Assembly: GCA_018715525.1 (NCBI GenBank)
Contig: DVLL01000019.1
Location: forward strand, 23,169-87,168
Source: Candidatus Faeciplasma pullistercoris
GTDB lineage: Bacteria; Bacillota; Clostridia; Oscillospirales; Ruminococcaceae
DNA length: 64,000 bases
Direction: 5' to 3'
The notes beneath the pieces were generated by a model, which saw only the letters and a program-made list of their open reading frames with translations, did not search any database and was not told the origin of the DNA. The translations under genes were made by a program, and so were the position numbers. Positions within the stretch are counted from its first letter, which is position 1. The number at the start of each line of letters is the position of its first letter. Shown here one piece after another: positions 35,382-47,040 of the stretch.

Positions 35382-36074
35382 TTACTGCTTGCGAGGGTCA
35401 ATGTACTTGACAGCGTCGTCGAACCTGCCGTAGTGACCCATTGACTTGTTGTATGCGGTTGTAGGATCGTCGCCCTTCTTGATGAAGTCGGTCATCTTGC
35501 CCAAAGATACGAACTCGTAGCCGATAACCTGATCGTCCTCGTCAAGAGCCATTCTGGTGACATAGCCCTCAGCCATTTCAAGGTATCTTACGCCCTTGGC
35601 CTTGGTTCCGTACATAGTACCGACCTGGCTTCTTGTTCCCTTGCCGAGATCCTCAAGACCCGCGCCAATGGAAAGACCGTCCTCAGAGAAGGCGGACTGG
35701 CTTCTGCCGTAAGCGATCTGAAGGAACAGCTCACGCATAGCGGTATTGATAGCGTCGCAAACGAGGTCGGTGTTAAGAGCCTCCAAAACGGTCTTGCCGG
35801 GAAGTATCTCAGCAGCCATAGCAGCGGAGTGGGTCATACCGGAGCAGCCGATGGTCTCAACCAAAGCCTCCTCAATGATGCCCTCCTTAATGTTCAGGGA
35901 AAGCTTGCAAGCTCCCTGCTGAGGCGCGCACCAGCCGATACCGTGGGTAAAGCCGCTGATGTCCTTGATTTCCTTGGACTGAACCCACTTGCCCTCCTCG
36001 GGGATCGGAGCAGGACCGTGCTTGGGGCCTTTAGCCACACAGCACATCTGTTCAACTTCGCGTGAATAATTCAT
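35382..36074 (-). CDS. NifU-like Fe-S cluster scaffold protein
   Basis: A 230-residue protein related to the IscU/NifU N-terminal scaffold. Conserved cysteines are in GWCAPQQGACK and ETIGCSGMTHSAAMAAE, the latter being the NifU-type loop. After it come a helical part and a C-terminal segment (GYEFVSLGKMTDFIKKGD). Start at 36074 follows AAGGAG. It is the first gene of a two-gene unit with the GGGtGRT protein. The promoter is covered by an 8-bp palindrome, so the pair is likely under a specific repressor. Length is greater than a normal IscU (about 130), so this is the special type that travels with GGGtGRT. Confidence 0.85.
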   Translation of the reverse strand: MNYSREVEQMCCVAKGPKHGPAPIPEEGKWVQSKEIKDISGFTHGIGWCAPQQGACKLSLNIKEGIIEEALVETIGCSGMTHSAAMAAEILPGKTVLEALNTDLVCDAINTAMRELFLQIAYGRSQSAFSEDGLSIGAGLEDLGKGTRSQVGTMYGTKAKGVRYLEMAEGYVTRMALDEDDQVIGYEFVSLGKMTDFIKKGDDPTTAYNKSMGHYGRFDDAVKYIDPRKQ

Positions 36075-36114
36075 AAGATAAAATCTCCTTTCGATTATCT
36101 TGGAACACAGTGCT

Positions 36115-36146
36115 ATTATACAACAGCTTGTCCGTTTTGACAAGCT
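36115..36146 (-). promoter_or_regulatory. Promoter with palindromic operator ahead of the NifU-like gene
   Basis: On the minus strand TTGTCA (36143-36138) and TATAAT (36120-36115) are 17 bp apart. AGCTTGTC-N6-GACAAGCT (36125-36146), a perfect 8-bp inverted repeat, covers the -35 box and much of the spacer. A bound protein there would block RNA polymerase. Confidence 0.65.
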
Positions 36147-36186
36147 ATTTTTAATAATCTTTTTCGGCTCTTTTCTTGCTCAAGAC

Positions 36187-36217
36187 AAAAAGGGCGGGAG
36201 CGTCTTCGTCCCCGCCC
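36187..36217 (-). terminator. Terminator of the lipoprotein gene
   Basis: On the minus strand GGGCGGGG and TCCCGCCC form a stem around a CGAAGACG-type loop, followed by five Ts, 40 bp after the stop. Confidence 0.78.
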
Positions 36218-36254
36218 GAACCGCCTCTAACTGACAGGCAGCTTGATATTGCGG

Positions 36255-37109
36255 TTATTCCTCCGCGCCGGATTTATCTTCCACGGCAGGAGCCTGCGCT
36301 TGCGGAAGCTCGTAATCTTCCGAAACATACGCCTCTATCTTGCCCTTCATCGCCGCCTTTGCCTCAAGGCTCATCGGCGCAGCGTTGTAATATGGCACTC
36401 TTGACTCAACATCGGCAGCGGTTATCCCGTTTGAAATGTAATCCGATATCGGATGAGAGTATATCCAATACAGTGAGTATAGGTTGTCGCCCTTTCTTAT
36501 AGCGGTTTCGCTTGCAAAGTGCGCGGCTACGGCCTCGGTATCATCAGAAAGAATCAAATCTATCTCCTCGTCGGTAAAATCGTCCTCCCGTCCGTTTCTT
36601 AGACCCACCAATATTTCACGGACTGTTTCATCAGGCACATCAAAATACCTTATAAACGAATAAAGATTTGCCGCCTCATCGATGGCGGTGTAAACTCCGC
36701 CGGAGCTGCTTCTTTCGTAAAGCCAAGGCTCAAGAACTTCGCTTCCTCCGATAAGATGCACAAACTTCATGTCTATATAATTCAGCTTGCCATTTACTGT
36801 GGAATATATTATATGATTTTGATCGCCGTCATTTGTATTGCTAGGCATAACGTCAAAATCTGCCGGTTCGATGTCCTCCCACTGAACCTTATCAGGCTTT
36901 GGCTCCTCTTCAGGCATAGGATAATCGATAACTGTCTCTATTTCTTCCTCGGAAATGTCCTTGATGATTTCTTCGGTCACCGACGCGCCGTCAGTCTGAG
37001 GCTTATCATCGCCGCCAGGAACCGTATGCGCGTTCGCGCAGCCGTACAAAAGCGCAGCCGCCATAGCCGCCAAAAGCGACAGCTTGAATATCTTTGCCGA
37101 TTCAGTCAT
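36255..37109 (-). CDS. Lipoprotein of unknown function
   Basis: A 284-residue exported protein. The N-terminus is a signal with lipobox LYGC (Cys24). A Pro/Glu/Asp-rich linker follows (VIDYPMPEEEPKPDK), then a soluble region of ~170 residues with no motif I recognise; it contains the acidic helix REDDFTDEEIDLILSDD and an Ala/Glu/Gln-rich tail. The ATG at 37109 follows GGAGG; the longer frame upstream lacks a ribosome site. I cannot assign a function. It is flanked by the NifU-like gene (same strand, downstream) and the NPPTG protein (divergent). Confidence 0.78.
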   Translation of the reverse strand: MTESAKIFKLSLLAAMAAALLYGCANAHTVPGGDDKPQTDGASVTEEIIKDISEEEIETVIDYPMPEEEPKPDKVQWEDIEPADFDVMPSNTNDGDQNHIIYSTVNGKLNYIDMKFVHLIGGSEVLEPWLYERSSSGGVYTAIDEAANLYSFIRYFDVPDETVREILVGLRNGREDDFTDEEIDLILSDDTEAVAAHFASETAIRKGDNLYSLYWIYSHPISDYISNGITAADVESRVPYYNAAPMSLEAKAAMKGKIEAYVSEDYELPQAQAPAVEDKSGAEE

Positions 37110-37177
37110 TTTACCGCCTCCATTTGAAGCAAAAGCCATGTTTCAAAATCCAATAAAAATGCTGCCTCTGTATTTTT

Positions 37178-37206
37178 ATGATAGCATATTCTATACTCAT
37201 TTTCAA
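37178..37206 (-). promoter_or_regulatory. Promoter of the lipoprotein gene
   Basis: On the minus strand TTGAAA (37206-37201) and TATCAT (37183-37178) are 17 bp apart. About 70 bp before the start. Confidence 0.6.
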
Positions 37207-37359
37207 TACTTTTCCTTATACGAGTGAAAAAAAATATACTGCTGCAATATTTCAGCAATTTAAATTGTTTTTATAGTAGAAGCAGGCGAGATGTAGGTCC
37301 GCCGCTATTGCGCTATAGGCTTTACGCATTGTCTGAAAGCAATAACAAGGAGGAAAAGC

Positions 37360-37953
37360 ATGAAAAATATCAATAAAATAAGACGCCTTATTTCACTTCT
37401 GACGGCGATAGCTCTCATCGCCGTTATGGCTGTAACCGGAACGGCAGCCGGAGAGGATGAGCTTACAACGCTTTCCGGAGTATATGTAGTGAGTGTACAG
37501 TATGTCGAGTCTACGCAGAGATACTCATTCTCCTGTGCTGCCGAGCTGCGGGGCTACCCGGGCGGCTTCTCGCCGTTTACCTTCAGCGTCACCGCCGACA
37601 TGATAACAAATTCAGACGGTACGCCCGCCTCACACGAGGATATAATGGCGTTCAAAACTCTTTCCATAGTCTCTCCTTTGATAATGCAGGAAACCTATCC
37701 CATGGGGCTTGTCGGCGTTGAGAGCGTGTCAGGAAGCGCGGACACCGCATTATCCGACGAGGAGATAGCGGAGTGCGAGCAGCTTTACGAGGGATTTCTC
37801 ATAGATGAGCCAACCCTCGATGATTCAGGCGAAGACGCCGGATCTAAAGAGCCGCAGTCCGAAAATCCCCCGACAGGCGTTATGCTCGGGATCGGCTCCT
37901 GTGCTTTATCTGCCGTAGCGGTTGCTATGCTGACTCGCAGAAAGAGACGCTGA
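37360..37953 (+). CDS. Secreted protein with NPPTG sorting-type C-terminus
   Basis: A 197-residue exported protein. The first ~30 residues are a signal peptide (basic start, hydrophobic core, AAG). The middle (~35-160) is beta-rich with two Cys and an acidic tail. The C-terminus holds NPPTG (169-173), then a hydrophobic run and RRKRR, the layout of a sortase substrate. Such NPxTG signals are known in some Clostridia, and recall class B or E sortases; no sortase gene is in the window. A role on the cell surface is likely, the function is unknown. AAGGAGG lies 8 nt before the start. Confidence 0.75.
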   Translation: MKNINKIRRLISLLTAIALIAVMAVTGTAAGEDELTTLSGVYVVSVQYVESTQRYSFSCAAELRGYPGGFSPFTFSVTADMITNSDGTPASHEDIMAFKTLSIVSPLIMQETYPMGLVGVESVSGSADTALSDEEIAECEQLYEGFLIDEPTLDDSGEDAGSKEPQSENPPTGVMLGIGSCALSAVAVAMLTRRKRR

Positions 37954-38015
37954 CGGAATATGCCTATCTTAACCAGTCGTAAGCGTATAGCTTAATATAA
38001 TCACATTCTTCTGTT

Positions 38016-38059
38016 CCCGCCGCAGACTCGCATCAGACCCGTCTGACGGCGGGTATTTC
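38016..38059 (+). terminator. Terminator of the NPPTG protein gene
   Basis: CCCGCCG and CGGCGGG, with an inner AGAC/GTCT pair, form a stem with a T-rich tail about 60 bp after the stop. Confidence 0.65.
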
Positions 38060-38129
38060 TGTAATTCGCCAGCATAATTTCTATACGATAAAATTAAATC
38101 ACACTTTAGCCAAATATTCATATTTTCTC

Positions 38130-38158
38130 TTGATATTTCATATTAAATCTGATATGTT
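38130..38158 (+). promoter_or_regulatory. Possible promoter of the beta-galactosidase gene
   Basis: TTGATA (38130-38135) and TATGTT (38153-38158) are 17 bp apart. The -10 box is poor (four of six), so this is tentative. Confidence 0.35.
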
Positions 38159-38192
38159 TTGATTGTATAAAATCTTCGAAAGGATGATTTGA

Positions 38193-41198
<3,006 letters not shown>

Positions 41199-41217
41199 TT
41201 CCCCTATATATCCAATC

Positions 41218-41255
41218 AAGACCATGTCTGTGCACAAAAGCACGGGCATGGTCTT
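41218..41255 (+). terminator. Hairpin after lacZ
   Basis: AAGACCATG-TCTGTGC and GCACGGGCATGGTCTT pair over 16 positions (G-U included) around ACAAAA. The tail after it is poor in Ts, so termination may be weak. Confidence 0.55.
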
Positions 41256-41341
41256 GTGCACGCTTGCTTGGCATATTAAGTAAACAAATCGCTTTATGGC
41301 TCTATCGCGCCACACGAGGTTGGGATTAAGGCTTAAAAGTA

Positions 41342-41370
41342 TTGACTTTTAAAGCAAGGCGTGATAACAT
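41342..41370 (+). promoter_or_regulatory. Promoter of tRNA-Val
   Basis: TTGACT (41342-41347) and TAACAT (41365-41370) are 17 bp apart, ~140 bp before the tRNA. The sequence around it is almost repeated before tRNA-Leu (41774-41802). From 41256 to 41509 I see no gene. Confidence 0.6.
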
Positions 41371-41509
41371 GAAAGGCAGCGAAGATCCGGCTTACTTTTG
41401 CAAACCGCTGTTAATTCCGCTGTAGTATAACCGGCGGCAGCGATAGATTGAGCTCAGGCTGCACTCGGTGCGCCGGTTCAGGTTCCTGTAAGCTGTAAGA
41501 CCAAGCTTC

Positions 41510-41586
41510 GGAGGCATAGCTCAGCTGGTCAGAGCGCACGCTTCACATGCGTGAGGTCGCGGGTTCGAGCCCCTCTGTCTCCACCA
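41510..41586 (+). tRNA. tRNA-Val (anticodon CAC)
   Basis: A 77-nt cloverleaf including encoded CCA. Acceptor arms GGAGGCA and TGTCTCC pair; stem CACGC/GCGTG encloses TTCACAT with anticodon CAC, which reads GTG (Val). The T stem GCGGG/CCCTC has one mismatch. A terminator follows at once. Confidence 0.92.
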
Positions 41587-41588
41587 AT

Positions 41589-41627
41589 CAGCCGCGGCTA
41601 CTTCATGGTAGCTGCGGCTGGTATTTT
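41589..41627 (+). terminator. Terminator of tRNA-Val
   Basis: CAGCCGCGGCTAC and GTAGCTGCGGCTG pair over a TTCATG loop, and GTATTTTA follows. A 13-bp stem. Confidence 0.75.
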
Positions 41628-41773
41628 ACCGAAACTTAAATTCAGTCCGTGTCTCAGCCTTGGGCTTACCCCACAGCAGGAACAAGCCTTTGACCCGAGA
41701 AAATATGTTAGCAAACCGCACTGCGTCATGGCAGGCAGGCTCTTCGACACGGACGGATTAAAGCTCCAAAGTA

Positions 41774-41802
41774 TTGACTTTTAACGCGGAGCGTGATAAT
41801 AT
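41774..41802 (+). promoter_or_regulatory. Promoter of tRNA-Leu
   Basis: TTGACT (41774-41779) and TAATAT (41797-41802) are 17 bp apart. The stretch AAAGTATTGACTTTTAA and the following GTGATAA are shared with the tRNA-Val promoter. Confidence 0.65.
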
Positions 41803-41847
41803 GAGGAGTATCGAAAATTTGGTTTGTTTTCGGGAACCTCCTTTTAT

Positions 41848-41933
41848 GCCGCTGTGGTGGAATCGGCAGACACAAGGGACTTAAAATCCCTCGCCCATAA
41901 AGCGTACCGGTTCAAGTCCGGTCAGCGGCACCA
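41848..41933 (+). tRNA. tRNA-Leu (anticodon TAA)
   Basis: An 86-nt class II tRNA with a long variable arm and encoded CCA. Acceptor arms GCCGCTG and CAGCGGC pair; AGGGA/TCCCT encloses CTTAAAA with anticodon TAA, which reads TTA (Leu). Confidence 0.95.
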
Positions 41934-41970
41934 CGTCGGAGCAAAGCGGACTTTGCTCCGACGTCTTTTT
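41933..41970 (+). terminator. Terminator of tRNA-Leu
   Basis: ACGTCGGAGCAAAG and CTTTGCTCCGACGT form a perfect 14-bp stem around CGGA, followed by CTTTTT. It begins at the last base of the tRNA. Confidence 0.9.
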
Positions 41971-42021
41971 ATGCCCATGGCAAAAAAGACGTCATCCGCC
42001 CGCTCCCTTGCTCCTCCTTTC

Positions 42022-42190
42022 CAAATCACAACCGCTTACGCTGGGTTGCGATTTGGCTTTTGGCGCAGACCTGAACGTCGCTGCGTCTATAGTGTTACGA
42101 TGTTCCAGCGTGACGCCGGACCCGATTTCTTTCGGGTTCAGCGTTATTTTTACGTTTTGTCGCTAACTGATTAGCGTGGCATCTTTTTTA
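42022..42190. other. Gene-free hairpin-rich stretch, possible structured RNA
   Basis: Between the tRNA-Leu terminator and the next gene (41971-42542) no convincing reading frame is seen. It holds several stems: CAAATC-A-CAACC with GGTTG-C-GATTTG (42022-42055), CTGAA (42071) with TTCAG (42141) enclosing GCGTC/GACGC and CCCGA/TCGGG, and CGCTAA-CTGA-TTAGCG (42161-42176) followed by TCTTTTTT. The nested pairing suggests a small RNA or a decayed element. Known RNA classes were not recognised. Confidence 0.35.
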
Positions 42191-42206
42191 GTTCCCCATA
42201 ACATGT

Positions 42207-42241
42207 CGGAGCAGGTCTTGCAAGTCTTGCTCCGTATTTTT
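42207..42241 (+). terminator. Isolated terminator-like hairpin
   Basis: CGGAGCA (42207-42213) and TGCTCCG (42228-42234) form a stem around a partly self-complementary loop, followed by TATTTTTTA. No protein gene lies directly upstream on this strand. Confidence 0.6.
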
Positions 42242-42452
42242 TACGATAGTCAGAGCGCACTCACGCTCCTATGCCCGGCTGCCGTGGTTCTATTCGCTTG
42301 AGTATGCCGCTCGCAAATGTTCAAAAGCGTATAAGCCTTCCTTACAAACAGCGCGCTGCTCGCAGTATTTGAAAATCGGCTTTCTTTATATAGGCTTTAC
42401 TCAGAATTTACTATACTCAAGATACAAAATTAACTTAGATATGTTATAATGG

Positions 42453-42481
42453 TTGACAGGACGGGTTATATTTTTTATTAT
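42453..42481 (+). promoter_or_regulatory. Promoter of the phospholipase-like / UMF1 unit
   Basis: TTGACA (42453-42458) and TATTAT (42476-42481) are 17 bp apart. An extended -10 (TGTTATAAT, 42442-42450) lies just upstream and may be a second promoter. Confidence 0.65.
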
Positions 42482-42542
42482 AGTCAATGGGCTCTATCGT
42501 TTCCAAGGAGCCGTCAATAAAAATATGGAGGAAAAAAAGCTA

Positions 42543-43358
42543 ATGCCTTCTACCTACGCGCACTACCGTTTCGGAAACGAAGTGCTTCAGCAGCTTCCCG
42601 AAAAGCAAAAGCAAATTATTCAGTCCAACATAAGCATATACAATGTCGGACTTCACGGTCCCGATCTTCTTTTTTACTACCGCCCGCTGACGTCAGACCC
42701 TATAAACCGAATAGGATATCGAACCCACGAGCTGCCCGCCATAAAATTTTTTGAGCCGGCCGGGAAAGTTCTCGCTGAAAACGGCTTCGCGCCTGCATAT
42801 GCCGCGTACATCTTCGGCTTCCTGTGCCACTTCGCTCTCGACCGCGAATGTCACGATTATATCGCCGAAAAAATCGCCTCCAGCGGCGCAAGGCACGCCC
42901 ACATAGAAGTATCCTTTGACCGCAAACTGCTTGTCGCAGACGGCTATAATCCGGTCAAAAAAAGGCTTGTAGAGCACATCAACGCCACCCAAGAGATGTC
43001 GAAGGTAATAAGCAAATTTTATCCAGGCGTCACTCCGAAAAACATACACACCACCATCCGATCTATGGTATTCTACAGCGGGCTTCTGAGAGCTCCCAAC
43101 AAATTCAAAAGAGGCGTCATCTGCGCGATTCTCAAGCTCTCAGGCAACTATCGCGAGATGAGGGGCATGCTGATGGACTACGAGCCCGACCCTGTGTGCG
43201 CAGACAGCGACGAGATACTGATGCAAAGATATAAGAGCGCGATCCCCAAGGCTGTCAAGCTGATAACCGAATTCGAGGATAGCGTCAAAGGCAATATCCC
43301 CTTTAATCCGCTTTACCGCTACTCCTTTGACTCTACACTTCAGGACGAGAAGAAATGA
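42543..43358 (+). CDS. Zinc-dependent phospholipase C family protein
   Basis: A 271-residue protein. The start MPSTYAHYRFG is typical of the family, the His being a metal ligand. GLHGPDLLFYYRP follows, then FGFLCHFALDRECHDYI and ARHAHIEVSFDRKLL, rich in the His/Asp residues that bind three zincs in PLC-type enzymes. No signal peptide is seen, so a role on phospholipid outside the cell is doubtful. ATG at 42543 is used as GGAGG lies 11 nt upstream, inside an upstream start frame. It is followed after 19 bp by a UMF1 transporter, and the two are probably cotranscribed. Confidence 0.82.
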   Translation: MPSTYAHYRFGNEVLQQLPEKQKQIIQSNISIYNVGLHGPDLLFYYRPLTSDPINRIGYRTHELPAIKFFEPAGKVLAENGFAPAYAAYIFGFLCHFALDRECHDYIAEKIASSGARHAHIEVSFDRKLLVADGYNPVKKRLVEHINATQEMSKVISKFYPGVTPKNIHTTIRSMVFYSGLLRAPNKFKRGVICAILKLSGNYREMRGMLMDYEPDPVCADSDEILMQRYKSAIPKAVKLITEFEDSVKGNIPFNPLYRYSFDSTLQDEKK

Positions 43359-43377
43359 TAATATGGAGGATGGTCAA

Positions 43378-44655
43378 ATGAATTTCAAGCTTACTTCTGA
43401 GGAAAAAAAGTGGGTTTTGTACGACATCGGAAACTCCGCTTTCGTATTGATGGTATCTACCCTTATACCAATATTCTTCAACACCCTATCCCAAAACGGC
43501 GGGCTCAGCGAGGACGATTATCTCGCGTTCTGGGGCTATGCCGCATCGGCGGCTACGCTGATAATTGCAGTCGCAGGGCCTATACTCGGCGCGGTATCTG
43601 ACCGCCGTGGGAGAAAAAAGCCGCTGTTTGCTTTAATGGTTCTTATCGGCATAGTCGGCTGCACGATCCTCGGATTTATTGAAAGCTGGCTGCTCTTCCT
43701 CATAGTCTTCATAATCACCAAGGCCGGCTACTCCGGAAGCCTGATATTCTACGACTCTATGCTCCCGGACATAACCGATAACGACAGAATGGACAATGTC
43801 TCCGCTCAGGGCTACGCATGGGGCTACATCGGAAGCTGCGCCCCGTTCCTTGTTTGCCTGGGGCTTTACATTTCATCTCAGTTTGATGCTGTCGCAGACT
43901 TTTTCGGTATGAGCGCGGCTCAGTACGGCAAGATAACCACAATCCTCTCCTTTGTCATAACGGCGGTATGGTGGCTTTTGTGCACTCTCCCACTCTACCG
44001 CTCATATAACCAGAAGCACTATGTTGAGGACTCAAGGTGGCAAAACGACCTCAAGCGCCTCGGTCACACTATCGTGGATATCGCCAAGGACAAGCGTGTG
44101 CTTCTTTTCGTCATCGCGTTCTTTTTCTACATAGACGGCGTCTACACGATAATAGACATGGCGACCGCCTACGGCACGGCTCTCGGATTTGACACGATCG
44201 GTCTTCTTATTGCGCTTTTAGTCACCCAGATAGTCGGCTTCCCTGCGGCAATCGTGTTTGGACGGCTTTCAAAAAGGGTGTCCTCTGTCCTTTTGCTGTC
44301 TATATGCATTGCAGCCTACTTCGGCATAGCGGTGTTCGCGATGCTCATGAACCAGCAGATCCACTTCTGGATCCTTGCCGTCATAGTCGGTCTTTTTCAG
44401 GGCGGGATACAGGCGCTCTCCCGTTCCTACTTCGCCAAGATAATACCTCCGGAGAAATCGGGCGAGTACTTCGGGCTTTTGGATATATGCGGCAAGGGGG
44501 CGTCCTTCCTCGGCACAATGACCGTCAGCGTTGTAACCCAAATAACCAACAACGGCAGCCTCGGCGTGGGGGCGATAGCGATATTCTTTGTGATCGGTCT
44601 TGTTTTCTTCCTCTATTCCGTGAAGCTGCAAAAGGGCGCGAGCGCAGGAAAATAA
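43378..44655 (+). CDS. MFS transporter, UMF1 family
   Basis: A 425-residue, 12-helix membrane protein. It starts with WVLYDIGNSAFVLMVSTLIP, the UMF1/Atg22-like signature, and has the MFS loop GAVSDRRGRKKPLFAL between helices 2 and 3 and GLFQGGIQALSRSYFAKIIP in the second half. Substrate unknown; Atg22 relatives export amino acids from vacuoles. GGAGG lies 8 nt before the chosen start at 43378. It is paired with the zinc phospholipase-like gene. Strong terminator follows. Confidence 0.88.
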   Translation: MNFKLTSEEKKWVLYDIGNSAFVLMVSTLIPIFFNTLSQNGGLSEDDYLAFWGYAASAATLIIAVAGPILGAVSDRRGRKKPLFALMVLIGIVGCTILGFIESWLLFLIVFIITKAGYSGSLIFYDSMLPDITDNDRMDNVSAQGYAWGYIGSCAPFLVCLGLYISSQFDAVADFFGMSAAQYGKITTILSFVITAVWWLLCTLPLYRSYNQKHYVEDSRWQNDLKRLGHTIVDIAKDKRVLLFVIAFFFYIDGVYTIIDMATAYGTALGFDTIGLLIALLVTQIVGFPAAIVFGRLSKRVSSVLLLSICIAAYFGIAVFAMLMNQQIHFWILAVIVGLFQGGIQALSRSYFAKIIPPEKSGEYFGLLDICGKGASFLGTMTVSVVTQITNNGSLGVGAIAIFFVIGLVFFLYSVKLQKGASAGK

Positions 44656-44720
44656 GTTTAGACCTTAAAGCAGGCTGCTCCACTTTGGAGCCGACCTGAA
44701 ATTCATATCGAACAAAGCTC

Positions 44721-44757
44721 AATCCCCCGCCGAACGTGATGCTCGGCGGGGGATTTT
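44721..44757 (+). terminator. Terminator of the UMF1 gene
   Basis: AATCCCCCGCCGA and TCGGCGGGGGATT form a perfect 13-bp stem around ACGTGATGC, followed by TTC. Confidence 0.82.
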
Positions 44758-44937
44758 CAGTTATGTACCATAAACGCGTTTAATCGCTTCCCATGTGATA
44801 ATGTCTGATTCTGACGAAGTCAAGCAGGTCATAAAGAAACAGGTTAGCACAAGAAAAACAAGTGAATACTTATATTTGACCAACTTTCTTATTTCCTTTT
44901 CCAATTAAAATGTCTTTTCGCAACTATTTGCTTTTCA

Positions 44938-46149
44938 CTATTCAGGATCTACTATTATTCCATCTGTTCCCACAGCATCTAATATAAAGTTGATATCCTT
45001 GTCAACCCTTGTGAGAATAACCTCTCCCGTCGTTACACGATACCCGTCATAGAGCGAATCATATATCTGATAACATGTCTGAGTACCGCCATCTACAATA
45101 CCGCTCTCATTGACTGCCGTATCATTTTGCGGGTTTAATGTTATAAGCATAAAACTCTCATTACTTTTATCAGACTTCAGTTTCAGTTCTTCCGTAGCAG
45201 TGTTATTTCCCGTCTCATCAGAATAGATATAAAGCTCATATTCCTCAGCAGGCAGGGTAGTTTTCATTTCTTCAAGTCTATTTATTTCGTCTTTATTTAG
45301 AGTATAAACAGCATCGGCAATTCCCTCAATGTATTCCTGAGGCAAATCGTATGCGTACTCAGTAGTACGATTAAAGCCGTCAAGAGCATATACTAACTCA
45401 CACCAGTTTGAAAATAGATTGTATGCGTCTTCATATGAAAGTATGAGAAACCTGTTTTCATCCTCGTAATCATACTCTCTTTTTATGTGCTTCCAGTCCT
45501 CTTCTGTATAAATTCCGTCTTCAAATCCCCATTCGTAAAAAATTTTGAATATATTTTCTCCTTCATCAGAGCCTTCAAACGCATCATAAACCTTGCTGAC
45601 GGCGTTATAGCACTTATTTGTGAAGAAATCTAAAGTTATTTCTTTGTCTTCTTCAGATAATGAATCAATGAACGGAAGAGAAGACGACAAATATTCCCTT
45701 ATTTCACTTTTACTAATTTCATTTTCTGGCACATCATAGCCAAAGTGTGTTGCACATTCTTTTGCAGCAGAATATACTTCAATGATATACGAACTTGTAT
45801 CTTTTAATAGTTCTATCTCTTCATCGCAATAAGAAATAATATCCTCCATTTTTGAATTGGTGACTGCTTCCACTATTTCTTCGTCGCTCATCTGAGAAAG
45901 ATCCCCAAGTTTGAGACCCAGCTTATAATATAATTGTGATATGTATGTCCCATCCTCGTTAAGTACAACAACATATTCGGCATCGCTGTCTTTGGAAATT
46001 TTTGAATCATACACAACAAACCAAATTGTTTGACGCCCGTTTATATACTCGCTTAAAGTATACTCGTTTTTATTCGTATTTTTACCGCACGATGTCATCA
46101 GAGACATAATAAAAACAGCAAGCAAACACATTACAACTAACTTTTTCAT
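44938..46149 (-). CDS. AT-rich lipoprotein of unknown function
   Basis: A 403-residue exported protein. Signal peptide MKKLVVMCLLAVF ends at a lipobox-like MTSC (Cys21). The mature part is acidic and mostly helical, with many Glu, Asp, Tyr and Asn, and ends with a short hydrophobic stretch NFILDAVGTDGIIVDPE. No domain is recognised. Base composition is clearly more AT-rich than neighbouring genes and codon choice differs, so the gene and the recombinase beside it may be acquired. Start at 46149 is placed after GAGGAAGAG; an upstream frame lacks a ribosome site. About 180 bp of AT-rich spacer lie ahead. Confidence 0.75.
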   Translation of the reverse strand: MKKLVVMCLLAVFIMSLMTSCGKNTNKNEYTLSEYINGRQTIWFVVYDSKISKDSDAEYVVVLNEDGTYISQLYYKLGLKLGDLSQMSDEEIVEAVTNSKMEDIISYCDEEIELLKDTSSYIIEVYSAAKECATHFGYDVPENEISKSEIREYLSSSLPFIDSLSEEDKEITLDFFTNKCYNAVSKVYDAFEGSDEGENIFKIFYEWGFEDGIYTEEDWKHIKREYDYEDENRFLILSYEDAYNLFSNWCELVYALDGFNRTTEYAYDLPQEYIEGIADAVYTLNKDEINRLEEMKTTLPAEEYELYIYSDETGNNTATEELKLKSDKSNESFMLITLNPQNDTAVNESGIVDGGTQTCYQIYDSLYDGYRVTTGEVILTRVDKDINFILDAVGTDGIIVDPE

Positions 46150-46302
46150 TTCTCTTCCTCTTTCTCTGAGTACAATAAAGTGTACATTTTCGCAAATAAA
46201 ATTTGTGTAAGATTTATTCATTAAATGTAAAATAATTTATTGCAAATTACGGAACTTTATGGTATACTTAATCACATGTAATACATTGGGTATTATACAA
46301 AA

Positions 46303-46331
46303 ATGTACACTTTTATACAAAAAAGTGTACA

Positions 46332-46332
<1 letters not shown>
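46303..46332. repeat. 30-bp inverted repeat beside the recombinase gene
   Basis: ATGTACACTTTT and AAAAGTGTACAT form a perfect 12-bp inverted repeat with a 6-nt centre (ATACAA), ending at the last base of the recombinase stop codon. A third copy of AAAGTGTACAT lies at 46178-46188. It could be a recombinase crossover/res-type site or the terminator of the recombinase gene (T-run follows on the minus strand). Confidence 0.6.
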
Positions 46333-46961
<629 letters not shown>

Positions 46962-46966
46962 TCATT

Positions 46967-47009
46967 AAAAAACTGTCCTCCGACACAAAAGTGTCAGAGG
47001 ACAGTTTTT
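46967..47009 (-). terminator. Terminator of the large glycosidase-like gene
   Basis: AACTGTCCTC-C-GACAC and GTGTC-A-GAGGACAGTT pair with one mismatch around an AAAA loop, flanked by As and Ts on both sides, so it can act in either direction. It lies 30 bp after the stop. Confidence 0.82.
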
Positions 47010-47040
47010 CATAAGCATTAGCTTAATACTTATTTTCAGT

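Noticed and set aside
41218..41255. Hairpin after lacZ as strong terminator
   Set aside because: The stem is long but no T-run follows; kept only as a weak terminator or mRNA-end structure.
41551..41784. 77-codon frame starting inside tRNA-Val
   Set aside because: It overlaps the tRNA and its terminator and has no ribosome site.
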